Assembly (NCBI GenBank): GCA_903904095.1
Contig: CAIVBF010000058.1
Location: 1 to 10,249 of the forward strand
Length of the DNA: 10,249 bases
Origin: an uncultured bacterium
Lineage (GTDB): Bacteria; Patescibacteriota; Patescibacteriia; Patescibacteriales; UBA12465
Reading direction: 5' to 3'
The translations under genes were made by a program, and so were the position numbers. The notes under the pieces are model-generated. The model was not told the origin of the DNA, searched no databases, and worked only from the letters and a program-made list of their open reading frames with translations. Positions 1 through 6,942 of this stretch are shown here, piece after piece. The stretch's first letter is position 1. Each line of letters starts with the position of its first letter.

Positions 1-1716
1 ATTAGAAACCATGGCGGTCTTATTTTTGTTGATTTAAGAGATCGTTACGGGCTAACCCAAGTAAAATTTGATCCGAATAATAATCCGGAAGCGGCCTCAA
101 TTGCCGAGAAATTACATAACGAATGGGTTATTAAAATTAATGGTCAGGTTAATGCTCGTCCGGCGGAAATGATCAATCAGAAAATGGTGACTGGCGAGAT
201 TGAAGTTGAAGCAACTGAAATAGAAATTTTAGGCGAAACAAAACTTCTGCCTTTTGAAATTAATGAGGAAAAAGTTGGTGAAGCGAATGAAGCCTTGCGC
301 TTAAAATATCGTTTCTTGGATTTACGCCGCCCGAAGATGCAGAAGATGTTAGCGGTTAAAGATCAATTTATTACTTATTGCCGTAATTATTTTCACGAGC
401 GAGGATTTATTGAAGTTCAAACTCCAATTTTAGCTAACTCATCTCCAGAAGGCGCTCGTGATTTTTTAGTTCCGTCTCGTTTATATCCCGGTAAATTTTA
501 TGCGCTTCCTCAGGCGCCGCAACAATTCAAACAATTATTAATGGTTGGCGGTGTTGATAAATATTTTCAAATCGCTCCTTGTTTTAGAGACGAAGACCCG
601 CGGATGGATAGAGCATACGGCGAATTCTATCAGCTTGATGTGGAAATGAGTTTTGTTGAACAAGAAGATGTTTTTTTAATGATGGAACCTTTAATGATTG
701 AGCTGACAAAAGAATTTAGTTCAAAAACAATTTGTAATCTTTTGAGCGATGGTCGTTTTAGAAAATTATCCTGGCGCGAAGCGATGGATAAATACGGTGT
801 TGATAAGCCGGATTTACGTTTTGAAATGCCTATTAAAAATATTAGTTTATTAGCGGCTGATTGTGGTTTTTCAGTTTTTGAAGAAGCGCTAAAAAATAAT
901 GGCGTTGTTCATGCTTTAAAAGTTGAGGGCGGGGCAAAATTTAGCCGCAAAGAAATTGATGAGTTTACGGATCTAGCTAAAAAGAAAGGTGCTAAAGGTT
1001 TAGCTTATTTATCAATTAAAGAAGGGGCAATTAGCTCGCCTTTTGCAAAATTTTTAAGTTCGGAAAAAATGCAGGAATTTATTAAAGAAACAGAAGCGAA
1101 AGATGGTGATATTGTTTTCTTTGCAGCGGATGTCTGGAAAACGGTTTGTCCTGTTCTGGGTGCAGTTAGAAATGAAGCAGCCTTGAAATTAAATCTTAAA
1201 GATAATAGCAAGGCGGCTTGGGCCTGGATTGTTGATTTTCCGATGTATAGTTATTCTGATATTGAAGAAGGTAGAATTGATTTTGAGCATAATCCTTTCT
1301 CAATGCCCCAGGGCGGCTTAGAAGCTTTAAAAGAAAAAGATCCTTTAGATATCCTGGCTTATCAGTATGATTTAATTTTAAATGGCTTTGAAGTTTCTAG
1401 CGGCGCAATCCGAAATCATAATCCGGAAATCATGTATGAAGCTTTTAAAATCGCCGGTTATCCGAAAGAAGAAGTTGAGAAAAGATTTGGCGGAATGATT
1501 AATGCTTTCGCCTATGGCGCTCCTCCTCATGGCGGAAACGCTCCCGGTCTTGATCGGATTATAATGGTTTTAAATGACTGGGATTCAATTCGCGATATTT
1601 ATGCCTTTCCGAAAGATGGTAGCGGCCGCGATTTAATGATGGATAGTCCTAATGAGGTGTTTCCAGGCCAATTAGAGGAACTATCTATATCAGTAAAATT
1701 ACCGAAGAAAAAATAA
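1..1716 (+). CDS. aspS: Aspartyl-tRNA synthetase, 5'-truncated by window edge
   Basis: Charges tRNA with aspartate in the cytoplasm (class IIb synthetase). The frame is open from base 1 with no stop, giving 571 residues. The ATG at 169 is internal, because the codons before it encode the N-terminal OB-fold (NHGGLIFVDLRDR, fragment residues 3-15). About 20 N-terminal residues are missing if the length matches the roughly 590-residue bacterial enzyme. Visible signatures are SPEGARDFLVPSR, QAPQQFKQLL, class II motif 2 (FRDEDPRMDR from about residue 195, followed by GEFYQLD), a bacterial GAD insertion domain (roughly bases 890-1195), and motif 3 (GAPPHGG...GLDR, GLDR at about 516-519). The GAD domain marks the bacterial type rather than the archaeal/eukaryotic type. 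His4 of the fragment occupies the position where E. coli AspRS has Leu30, a residue linked to tRNA discrimination (see findings). It stops 16 bases before asnS on the same strand and is probably co-transcribed with it. Confidence 0.97.
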   Translation: MRNHGGLIFVDLRDRYGLTQVKFDPNNNPEAASIAEKLHNEWVIKINGQVNARPAEMINQKMVTGEIEVEATEIEILGETKLLPFEINEEKVGEANEALRLKYRFLDLRRPKMQKMLAVKDQFITYCRNYFHERGFIEVQTPILANSSPEGARDFLVPSRLYPGKFYALPQAPQQFKQLLMVGGVDKYFQIAPCFRDEDPRMDRAYGEFYQLDVEMSFVEQEDVFLMMEPLMIELTKEFSSKTICNLLSDGRFRKLSWREAMDKYGVDKPDLRFEMPIKNISLLAADCGFSVFEEALKNNGVVHALKVEGGAKFSRKEIDEFTDLAKKKGAKGLAYLSIKEGAISSPFAKFLSSEKMQEFIKETEAKDGDIVFFAADVWKTVCPVLGAVRNEAALKLNLKDNSKAAWAWIVDFPMYSYSDIEEGRIDFEHNPFSMPQGGLEALKEKDPLDILAYQYDLILNGFEVSSGAIRNHNPEIMYEAFKIAGYPKEEVEKRFGGMINAFAYGAPPHGGNAPGLDRIIMVLNDWDSIRDIYAFPKDGSGRDLMMDSPNEVFPGQLEELSISVKLPKKK

Positions 1717-1726
1717 TTTAAAATAT
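1714..1726 (+). repeat. 13-base repeat at stop/leader, copy 1
   Basis: TAATTTAAAATAT begins with the aspS stop codon and forms most of the leader of asnS. An identical copy sits at the asnS stop and next leader (3122-3134). It contains no purine-rich Shine-Dalgarno. It may be chance in AT-rich DNA or an A/T-rich translation-start element. Confidence 0.4.
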
Positions 1727-1732
1727 AAGCAT

Positions 1733-3124
1733 ATGTCTAAAATACTAGTTAAGCAATTGTACCGAGAAACAGCTCAATACTTAAATAAAGAAGTAATGGT
1801 TTCCGGCTGGGTCAGAACGGCTCGCTCTTCAAAGGAATTTGGTTTTATTGAATTAAATGATGGTTCGTTTTTTAAGAGCGTTCAAATTGTTTATGATACG
1901 AAATTAAATAATTTTTCGGAAGTTGAAAAACTTAGCGTCGGTTCGTCTTTAGAAGTTACGGGGACTTTAGTAGAGTCACCGGCCGCCGGTCAAGAGTTTG
2001 AGCTCAAAGCTGATAGTATTAATATTTTAAGTTTAGCGCCGGCTGACTATCCGCTACAAAAAAAGAAACATAGCTTTGAATTTTTAAGAACGATTGCTCA
2101 TCTACGCGGCCGCAGCAATACTTTCTCGGCGGTTTTTCGTTTGCGTTCAGCTTTAAGTTATGCAATCCACAAATTTTTTCAGGAAGAAGGTTTTAGTTAT
2201 ATTCATACCCCGATAATTTCTACTAGCGACGCGGAAGGCGCCGGAGAAATGTTCCAGGTCACTACTTTGGATTTAAATAATGTAAAGAAAAATGATAAGG
2301 GAGAAATTGATTATAGTGAAGATTTTTTTGGAAAAAAAGCAGGCCTAACTGTTAGTGGACAATTAAATGCCGAAGCCTTAGTCATGGGCTTAAATAAGGT
2401 TTATACTTTTGGTCCGACCTTTCGCGCAGAAAATTCAAATACAACTCGCCATGCTTGTGAATTTTGGATGATGGAACCGGAAATAGCTTTTGCGGATTTA
2501 AAAGATGATATGGATTTAGCGGAGAAGATGCTTAAGTATCTAATTGCTTATGTCTTAAAAGAACTTCCAGAAGAAATGGAATTCTTTAATAAATTTATTG
2601 ACGAGGGAATTAGCGATCGTCTAAATAATATTCTTAATTCTCAGTTTGGCCGAATAACTTATACGGAAGCGATTGATATTCTTAAAAAATCCGGTAAGAA
2701 ATTTGATTTCCCGGTTGAATGGGGGATTGATTTACAGACTGAACACGAAAGATATTTAGCGGAAGAGGTTGTTAAAGGCCCGGTTTTCCTAACCGATTAT
2801 CCGAAAGATATTAAAGCTTTCTACATGCGTTTGAATGAAGATAATAAAACAGTCGCGGCTATGGATTTATTAGTTCCCGGTATCGGCGAAATTATCGGCG
2901 GCAGCCAGAGAGAAGAACGTTTAGATTATCTTGAGAAGAGAATGGATGAAATGGGACTTAAGAAAGAGGATTATGAATGGTATCTAGACTTAAGAAAATA
3001 CGGCTCAGTAAAACACGCCGGCTTCGGTTTAGGATTTGAAAGATTAATTATGTATTTATCGGGCATGGCTAATATCCGCGATACTATTCCTTTCCCACGT
3101 ACGCCGAAAAATGCGGACTTCTAA
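1733..3124 (+). CDS. asnS: Asparaginyl-tRNA synthetase
   Basis: Charges tRNA-Asn directly with asparagine in the cytoplasm. The 463 residues match the usual length (E. coli about 466). The N-terminal OB-fold anticodon-binding domain spans about residues 1-110 (VSGWVRTARSSKEFGFIELN). The class II catalytic core carries the AsnRS-specific IHTPIISTSDAEGAGEMF, motif 2 FGPTFRAENSNTTRH (FRAEN at 230-234), FWMMEPE, and motif 3 HAGFGLGFERLIMYL (GLGFER at 432-437), and ends in the typical IPFPRTPKNADF. These features separate AsnRS from AspRS. The start ATG lies 16 bases after the aspS stop. No Shine-Dalgarno is present; the leader is A/T-rich and shares a 13-base string with the next junction. Its presence means Asn-tRNA need not be made by the transamidation route, although the AspRS next door has a non-discriminating-like feature. 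Confidence 0.97.
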   Translation: MSKILVKQLYRETAQYLNKEVMVSGWVRTARSSKEFGFIELNDGSFFKSVQIVYDTKLNNFSEVEKLSVGSSLEVTGTLVESPAAGQEFELKADSINILSLAPADYPLQKKKHSFEFLRTIAHLRGRSNTFSAVFRLRSALSYAIHKFFQEEGFSYIHTPIISTSDAEGAGEMFQVTTLDLNNVKKNDKGEIDYSEDFFGKKAGLTVSGQLNAEALVMGLNKVYTFGPTFRAENSNTTRHACEFWMMEPEIAFADLKDDMDLAEKMLKYLIAYVLKELPEEMEFFNKFIDEGISDRLNNILNSQFGRITYTEAIDILKKSGKKFDFPVEWGIDLQTEHERYLAEEVVKGPVFLTDYPKDIKAFYMRLNEDNKTVAAMDLLVPGIGEIIGGSQREERLDYLEKRMDEMGLKKEDYEWYLDLRKYGSVKHAGFGLGFERLIMYLSGMANIRDTIPFPRTPKNADF

Positions 3125-3134
3125 TTTAAAATAT
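3122..3134 (+). repeat. 13-base repeat at stop/leader, copy 2
   Basis: Identical to 1714-1726 and in the same context: it begins with the asnS stop codon and ends 2 bases before the ATG of the phosphatase gene. Confidence 0.4.
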
Positions 3135-3136
3135 TT

Positions 3137-3955
3137 ATGTTGCCAGAATTTAAAGAGACAACTAAATTTCTTCTAACTCTATCGGAAAAAGCCGGGAAGA
3201 TTTTATTAGAATATTATTCTCCGGCCGGCGTTTCATTTTCGGAAAAAGAAAATTTTTCACGCGTTACCGAAGCGGACTTAAAAGTTAATCGGATGGTTAT
3301 TGAAGAAGTTGAAAAAAAATATCCGGATTTTAAAGTTCACGGCGAAGAAGAGTCAAATGACAATGAAGATTCAAAAAAACTTTTTGTTGTTGATCCGCTT
3401 GATGGAACTTTAATGTTTACGATCGGCTCACCTTTATTTTGCTTTTCGGCAGCGGTCGTTTTAGACGGTAAAAGTGTGGCTGGTGTAATTTACAATCCAC
3501 TGGCCAAAAGAACTTTATTGGCCGAAGAAGGAAAGGGAACTTGGTTGATTGAAGAAAATAAAAAAATGTCGGTCAGTAAAAAAGCTGATTTTGATTATGC
3601 AATGATTAATTGTGGTTTTAGAGAAACGGAGTTAGCTACTTTATTACAGAGCTTAGGAGCGAGGACACCGGCGGTTTATGCGGCCTGTGAATATGCTTCA
3701 TTAGTCGCAACTGGCGGATTTGATGGCGCACTTTATTTAAGCCATCATGCTTACGATATTGCGGCCGCTAAAATAATCATTGAAGAAGCGGGCGGAAAGG
3801 TAACCGATATTTATGGCGAAGATCAGCGTTATGATAAACCTTTGCGAGGGGCTCTAATGTCTAACGGAATTTTACACGATGAACTTATCAAGTTAATTGA
3901 AAAAGGAGGAACACGAGAAAGATTAAGTACATTAGATTTTAATCGTGAGCTTTAA
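3137..3955 (+). CDS. Inositol monophosphatase family phosphatase
   Basis: A Mg2+-dependent phosphatase of the FIG/IMPase superfamily (inositol monophosphatase, CysQ-like bisphosphate nucleotidase and relatives). The 272 residues fit the family. Metal-site motifs are visible in order: VTEAD (residues 43-47), HGEEE (68-72), DPLDGT (86-91), and a C-terminal HAYDIAAAK with Asp207 followed by IIEEAGGKV, matching the usual WDxAAG...EAGG motif. Family members usually follow DPxDGT with Asn-Phe (TNF); here it is DGTLMFTIGSP, so that Asn is replaced by Met. The usual Trp before the C-terminal Asp is Tyr206. The metal ligands are kept, so the protein is probably active, but the substrate cannot be assigned. 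It lies 12 bases after asnS and 2 bases before the next gene. The position beside two tRNA synthetases does not itself indicate the substrate. Confidence 0.88.
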   Translation: MLPEFKETTKFLLTLSEKAGKILLEYYSPAGVSFSEKENFSRVTEADLKVNRMVIEEVEKKYPDFKVHGEEESNDNEDSKKLFVVDPLDGTLMFTIGSPLFCFSAAVVLDGKSVAGVIYNPLAKRTLLAEEGKGTWLIEENKKMSVSKKADFDYAMINCGFRETELATLLQSLGARTPAVYAACEYASLVATGGFDGALYLSHHAYDIAAAKIIIEEAGGKVTDIYGEDQRYDKPLRGALMSNGILHDELIKLIEKGGTRERLSTLDFNREL

Positions 3956-3957
3956 TT

Positions 3958-5037
3958 ATGAGCAATCTGCCAGTTAGTTTTATTATGTTATTTATTTTAA
4001 TCATCCCGGTAGTTATAATTTTCGCTTTAGTTTTAGCGAACCGGGAAGAAAACAACAATATGAATAAACACAACGCGAAGTATGCATTTTATTATCTTTT
4101 GTCGTTTGTGGCTTTAGTTTTTATGGCCCTTTCTGTTGGGATGGTTTTCTTTGAAATTATTAACAAGCTAGTTTATGACGCGATTGACGGCAGTTCTTTT
4201 TCAAGCGGAACATTGCAGTTTGCGATCTCGGCTTTGATTATTGCAACGCCAATTTATTATATAATTTCCAATTTAATTTCTAAGGGCTTGCGCAAGCAGG
4301 AGTTAGAAAAAGATTCTGGAATTCGCCGCTGGCTTACTTATTTTATTATTTTAGTTTCTTCTTTAATAATCTTAGGAGTTTTAATCAGTACAATTACTAG
4401 TTTTTTAAGCGGAGAACTTTCAACTAGATTTATTCTTAAATCATTAGTCGTTATTATTATTTCCGCCGCTACTTTCTCATTTTACTTCTACGACATTAAG
4501 CGTGAAGATTTAGTAAAGAAAGATAGAATCGTTAAGATTTTCTTTTTCGCTTCGCTAGCTTTTGTTTTAGCCGCTTTTATCTCGGCTTGGTTTTATGTTG
4601 AATCTCCAAAGGTTGCCAGAGCGCGCCGTTTAGACCAGGTTATTATGAGTAATATTGATAGTTTAGAAAATACAATTAATTCCTATTACGATAAAAATAA
4701 AAGTTTACCGGATTCTTTAGATACTTTAAAAAATAGCGCCGATTACTTTGTAAACGAAAAAGCGCTTGTTGATCCGGAAACCGGCAAAACAATTATTTAC
4801 CATAAAAAGAGCGCGACTGAATTTGAATTCTGCGCAACTTTTAGGATGAGTAATCGCGAGCAAGATCCTAATCAAGGCCCATATTATAGCGTTCCGGTCG
4901 GTCGTTTGCATTTAGCTGGTTATCAATGTGTTCAAGGTAATTTATATGTTCTTAATAACGATATTAAGAATTCCACCGTTGATATTAATAAGCAAGCTCA
5001 AGCAGTTCCTGCTCAAGCGGCTCCCGTTACAAAATAA
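3958..5037 (+). CDS. DUF5671-like six-pass membrane protein with pilin-like C-terminal domain
   Basis: A 359-residue integral membrane protein of unknown function. Six hydrophobic segments are visible at about residues 5-27, 42-70, 84-107, 124-150, 158-179 and 190-214, separated by short charged loops. The membrane part resembles the DUF5671 family (recognised from memory, not searched). After the last segment comes a soluble domain of about 145 residues. It opens with a helix-like stretch (RARRLDQVIMSNIDSLENTI, then NSYYDKNKSLPDSL) and continues with VDPETGKTIIYHKK and FEFCATF. This arrangement recalls the globular part of type II secretion/type IV pilus pseudopilins, which follows a single N-terminal helix in those proteins. 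Two cysteines (292 and 324) could form a disulfide if the domain is outside the cell. The C-terminus is a flexible Ala/Gln/Pro tail. It starts 2 bases after the phosphatase stop and ends 3 bases before scpA. Family name moderately sure; function unknown. Confidence 0.8.
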   Translation: MSNLPVSFIMLFILIIPVVIIFALVLANREENNNMNKHNAKYAFYYLLSFVALVFMALSVGMVFFEIINKLVYDAIDGSSFSSGTLQFAISALIIATPIYYIISNLISKGLRKQELEKDSGIRRWLTYFIILVSSLIILGVLISTITSFLSGELSTRFILKSLVVIIISAATFSFYFYDIKREDLVKKDRIVKIFFFASLAFVLAAFISAWFYVESPKVARARRLDQVIMSNIDSLENTINSYYDKNKSLPDSLDTLKNSADYFVNEKALVDPETGKTIIYHKKSATEFEFCATFRMSNREQDPNQGPYYSVPVGRLHLAGYQCVQGNLYVLNNDIKNSTVDINKQAQAVPAQAAPVTK

Positions 5038-5040
5038 TTT

Positions 5041-5766
5041 ATGATTGAGTTCACAACGGAAAAATTTTCTGGTCCTCTTGGTTTGCTTTTACAGCTGATT
5101 GAAGGAGAGAAACTAGATATAACTGAAATCAATTTAGCTAAGATTGCCGATCAGTATGTCGCGCATCTTCGTTCTTTAGAAGATACAGATGCCGATGAGA
5201 TGGCGGATTTTTTAGTTATTGCCGCTAAGTTATTATTGATAAAATCAAAGGCGCTTTTACCATATTTATATACCGAGGAAGATGAACAAGAAATTGATGA
5301 TTTAGAAAAGCAGTTAAAGATGTATAAGGAATTTATTGCGGCTAGTCAGAAAGTAAAGGATATAATTGCCGCCGAAAATTTTTTATTCTTGCCGCCCTTA
5401 TTAAAGAACCGCCGCAGCCAGTTTAATCTTCCGGTTTTCAGCGCGCCAAAAAAAGTCAGTCCCGATCTTCTATACTCAACTATTTTAAATATTCTGGAAA
5501 ATCTAAAAAAAGTAGCGCCGGAGAAATTAGAGGAGAGAACTTTAGAACCAAAAATAAATATTGAAGAAAAAATATCTTTAATCAGAAAATTATTACTTAA
5601 TAAAATAAAGGTAAACTTTTCCAAGATTTTAAGATCGGTTGAGACTAAAACGGAAGTTATTGTCAGTTTCTTAGCGGTTCTGGAATTAGCAAAACAGCAC
5701 GAATTAGTTTTTGATCAAGAAGAATTATTTAGTGAGATTCATATTAGTAATAATTTAGAAAAATAA
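5041..5766 (+). CDS. scpA: Segregation and condensation protein A (kleisin)
   Basis: The kleisin subunit of the bacterial SMC-ScpAB condensin complex, which organises and segregates the chromosome. The 241 residues fit the family. The N-terminus has the characteristic FSGPLGLLLQLIEGEKLDI (the family consensus is close to F-GPLDLLL-LI---DI, with Gly replacing the common Asp here). It is followed by ITEINLAKIADQY and MADFLVIAAKLLLIKSKALL, which are diagnostic of ScpA; the family's N-terminal part binds the SMC neck. The C-terminal winged-helix part (VIVSFLAVLELAKQHELVFD) is the region that contacts the SMC head. The middle linker (about residues 80-165) is charged and poorly conserved, as is usual. 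It starts 3 bases after the preceding stop, in a TAATTTATG context with no Shine-Dalgarno. Its partner scpB lies downstream but is separated by a Nudix gene. Confidence 0.95.
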   Translation: MIEFTTEKFSGPLGLLLQLIEGEKLDITEINLAKIADQYVAHLRSLEDTDADEMADFLVIAAKLLLIKSKALLPYLYTEEDEQEIDDLEKQLKMYKEFIAASQKVKDIIAAENFLFLPPLLKNRRSQFNLPVFSAPKKVSPDLLYSTILNILENLKKVAPEKLEERTLEPKINIEEKISLIRKLLLNKIKVNFSKILRSVETKTEVIVSFLAVLELAKQHELVFDQEELFSEIHISNNLEK

Positions 5767-5774
5767 TTAGGAAT

Positions 5775-6236
5775 ATGAAAGAGCTAAAATTTAAAGCAAA
5801 ACCCGGACAAGTTGATTATACTAATATCCACTGGGCGCCGGTCATAAATTGCGTCTTAAGATATAAAGACAAAATATTAACAGTCCAAAGGAGTAAAAAT
5901 TTAAATTTTTATCCCGGCTACTGGACGGGCATTTCCGGATTTCTTGATGATAATAAAGGTTTAAATGAAAAAGTAATTGAAGAGTTAAAAGAAGAACTCG
6001 GTTTAGCTAAGAACAAGATTAAGAAAATAAAGCTCGGAGAGATATTTGATCAAGAAGAAAAAAAATATAAAAAAACTTGGATAGTTCATCCGATATTAGT
6101 AGAAGTTACAACGGACAAGATTAAAATTGACTGGGAAGCTAGAAACTATAAATGGGTTTCGCTATCGGAAATTAAAAAACTAAAATTGATGCCGGGCTTT
6201 GATGATGTTTTAAAAAAGTTGTCTTTGTGGATATAG
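5775..6236 (+). CDS. Nudix hydrolase with atypical Nudix box
   Basis: A 153-residue single-domain Nudix-fold protein; the family hydrolyses nucleoside diphosphates linked to another moiety. The fold is supported by APVINCVLRYKDKILTVQRS (residues 21-40) and PGYWTGISGFLDD leading into the Nudix box (residues 55-77). Compared with the consensus GX5EX7REUXEEXGU, Gly55, Glu70, Glu73, Glu74 and Gly76 are kept. The first consensus Glu is Lys61 and the consensus Arg is Glu69. The Mg2+-binding Glu cluster is therefore intact, but two other box positions differ. The C-terminus (YKWVSLSEIKKLKLMPGF) has the usual Nudix ending. The substrate cannot be read from the sequence. It starts 8 bases after scpA. 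An AGGA lies only 2 bases before the ATG, too close for a normal ribosome-binding site. It is the only gene here that ends in TAG. Confidence 0.9.
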   Translation: MKELKFKAKPGQVDYTNIHWAPVINCVLRYKDKILTVQRSKNLNFYPGYWTGISGFLDDNKGLNEKVIEELKEELGLAKNKIKKIKLGEIFDQEEKKYKKTWIVHPILVEVTTDKIKIDWEARNYKWVSLSEIKKLKLMPGFDDVLKKLSLWI

Positions 6237-6269
6237 TAAATAAATTTAAAAATAATTTAAGAAATATAT
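6237..6269 (+). other. A/T-rich spacer before scpB, possible weak internal promoter
   Basis: This 33-base gap is almost wholly A and T and is one of only two gaps over 20 bases. TATAGT at 6232-6237 resembles a -10 box, with a poor TTTAAA 17 bases upstream (6209-6214). In DNA this AT-rich such matches are expected by chance. The gap could hold a promoter for scpB or merely be an unstructured leader. No hairpin is visible. Confidence 0.2.
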
Positions 6270-6935
6270 ATGTTAGTAAAATCACAGTTAGAATCAATCT
6301 TGTTTGTCGCTATCAAGCCTTTGACGCCTAAGGATTTATCAAATTTAATTGGCGTGAAAATTGACGAAGTAAAAGCGGCGCTTGAAGAATTAGTAAACGA
6401 TTATAAAAACTCCGGACGCGGCTTAGCTTTAATTTCTAATAATGGTCAATATCAATTAACGACTTCTTCGGAAAATTCTTCCTTAGTTAAAGATTTTTTA
6501 AAGGATGAAATTAACGGGGAATTATCACAGCCGAGTTTAGAGGCCTTAACTATTATCGCTTATCGCGGTCCGATCTCTAAATTAGAATTAGAAAAAATTC
6601 GCGGCGTTAATTGCAGTTTAATTATCCGTAATTTATTATTGCGCGGCCTGATTGAAGAGAAATTTAATAAAACTAAGAATGAGAATTATTATACGGTTAC
6701 TAATGACTTTATTAGATTTTTAGGCTTAAATAGTTTAAGCGATTTACCGGAATATGAAAAGTTAAATAAGCTTGATGCTTTAAATCAAGGCTTAACGGAA
6801 ACAGAAAAAGAAATTGAGGCAGTTATAGAAAGTAAGGAAAACCTTTTTACTAAAATAGAAGATGAAGCTTCGGAGAGTTTAGTGACTCCCGAGATAGAAT
6901 CGGAAATTGAAATTATTGATTTAGAAAATAAGTAA
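6270..6935 (+). CDS. scpB: Segregation and condensation protein B
   Basis: The winged-helix (kite) partner that binds ScpA in the SMC-ScpAB condensin complex. It is 221 residues long. The N-terminal winged helix (LESILFVAIKPLTPKDLSNL, residues 7-26) and the diagnostic second domain (SQPSLEALTIIAYRGPISKL, residues 86-105, then EKIRGVN and LLLRGLIEE) match ScpB closely. After about residue 165 there is a strongly acidic tail, rich in Glu and probably disordered, ending in a Glu/Ile-rich stretch. Acidic tails on ScpB are common, so this is not remarkable. The start codon follows the longer A/T-rich gap and has no Shine-Dalgarno. Tandem stops (TAATAA) end the gene, 7 bases before the carboxypeptidase gene. 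In many bacteria scpB directly follows scpA; here a Nudix gene lies between them. Confidence 0.95.
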   Translation: MLVKSQLESILFVAIKPLTPKDLSNLIGVKIDEVKAALEELVNDYKNSGRGLALISNNGQYQLTTSSENSSLVKDFLKDEINGELSQPSLEALTIIAYRGPISKLELEKIRGVNCSLIIRNLLLRGLIEEKFNKTKNENYYTVTNDFIRFLGLNSLSDLPEYEKLNKLDALNQGLTETEKEIEAVIESKENLFTKIEDEASESLVTPEIESEIEIIDLENK

Positions 6936-6942
6936 TAACCAG

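Noticed and set aside
1005..1211. Minus-strand open frame inside aspS
   Set aside because: It lies wholly within a well-conserved gene on the other strand and encodes no recognisable domain.
169..1716. Complete aspS starting at the ATG at 169
   Set aside because: The same frame is open to base 1 and the upstream codons encode the conserved N-terminal OB-fold of AspRS, so the gene is truncated by the window edge.
4726..4911. Minus-strand open frame inside the membrane-protein gene
   Set aside because: Short, antisense to a real gene, with no recognisable features.
5346..5624. Minus-strand open frame inside scpA
   Set aside because: Antisense to the ScpA linker region; its Phe/Ser-rich composition is what A-rich coding DNA gives on the reverse strand.
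6209..6237. Sigma70-type promoter TTTAAA-17-TATAGT before scpB
   Set aside because: The -35 match is poor and the AT content makes such matches common; kept only as a low-confidence note on the spacer.
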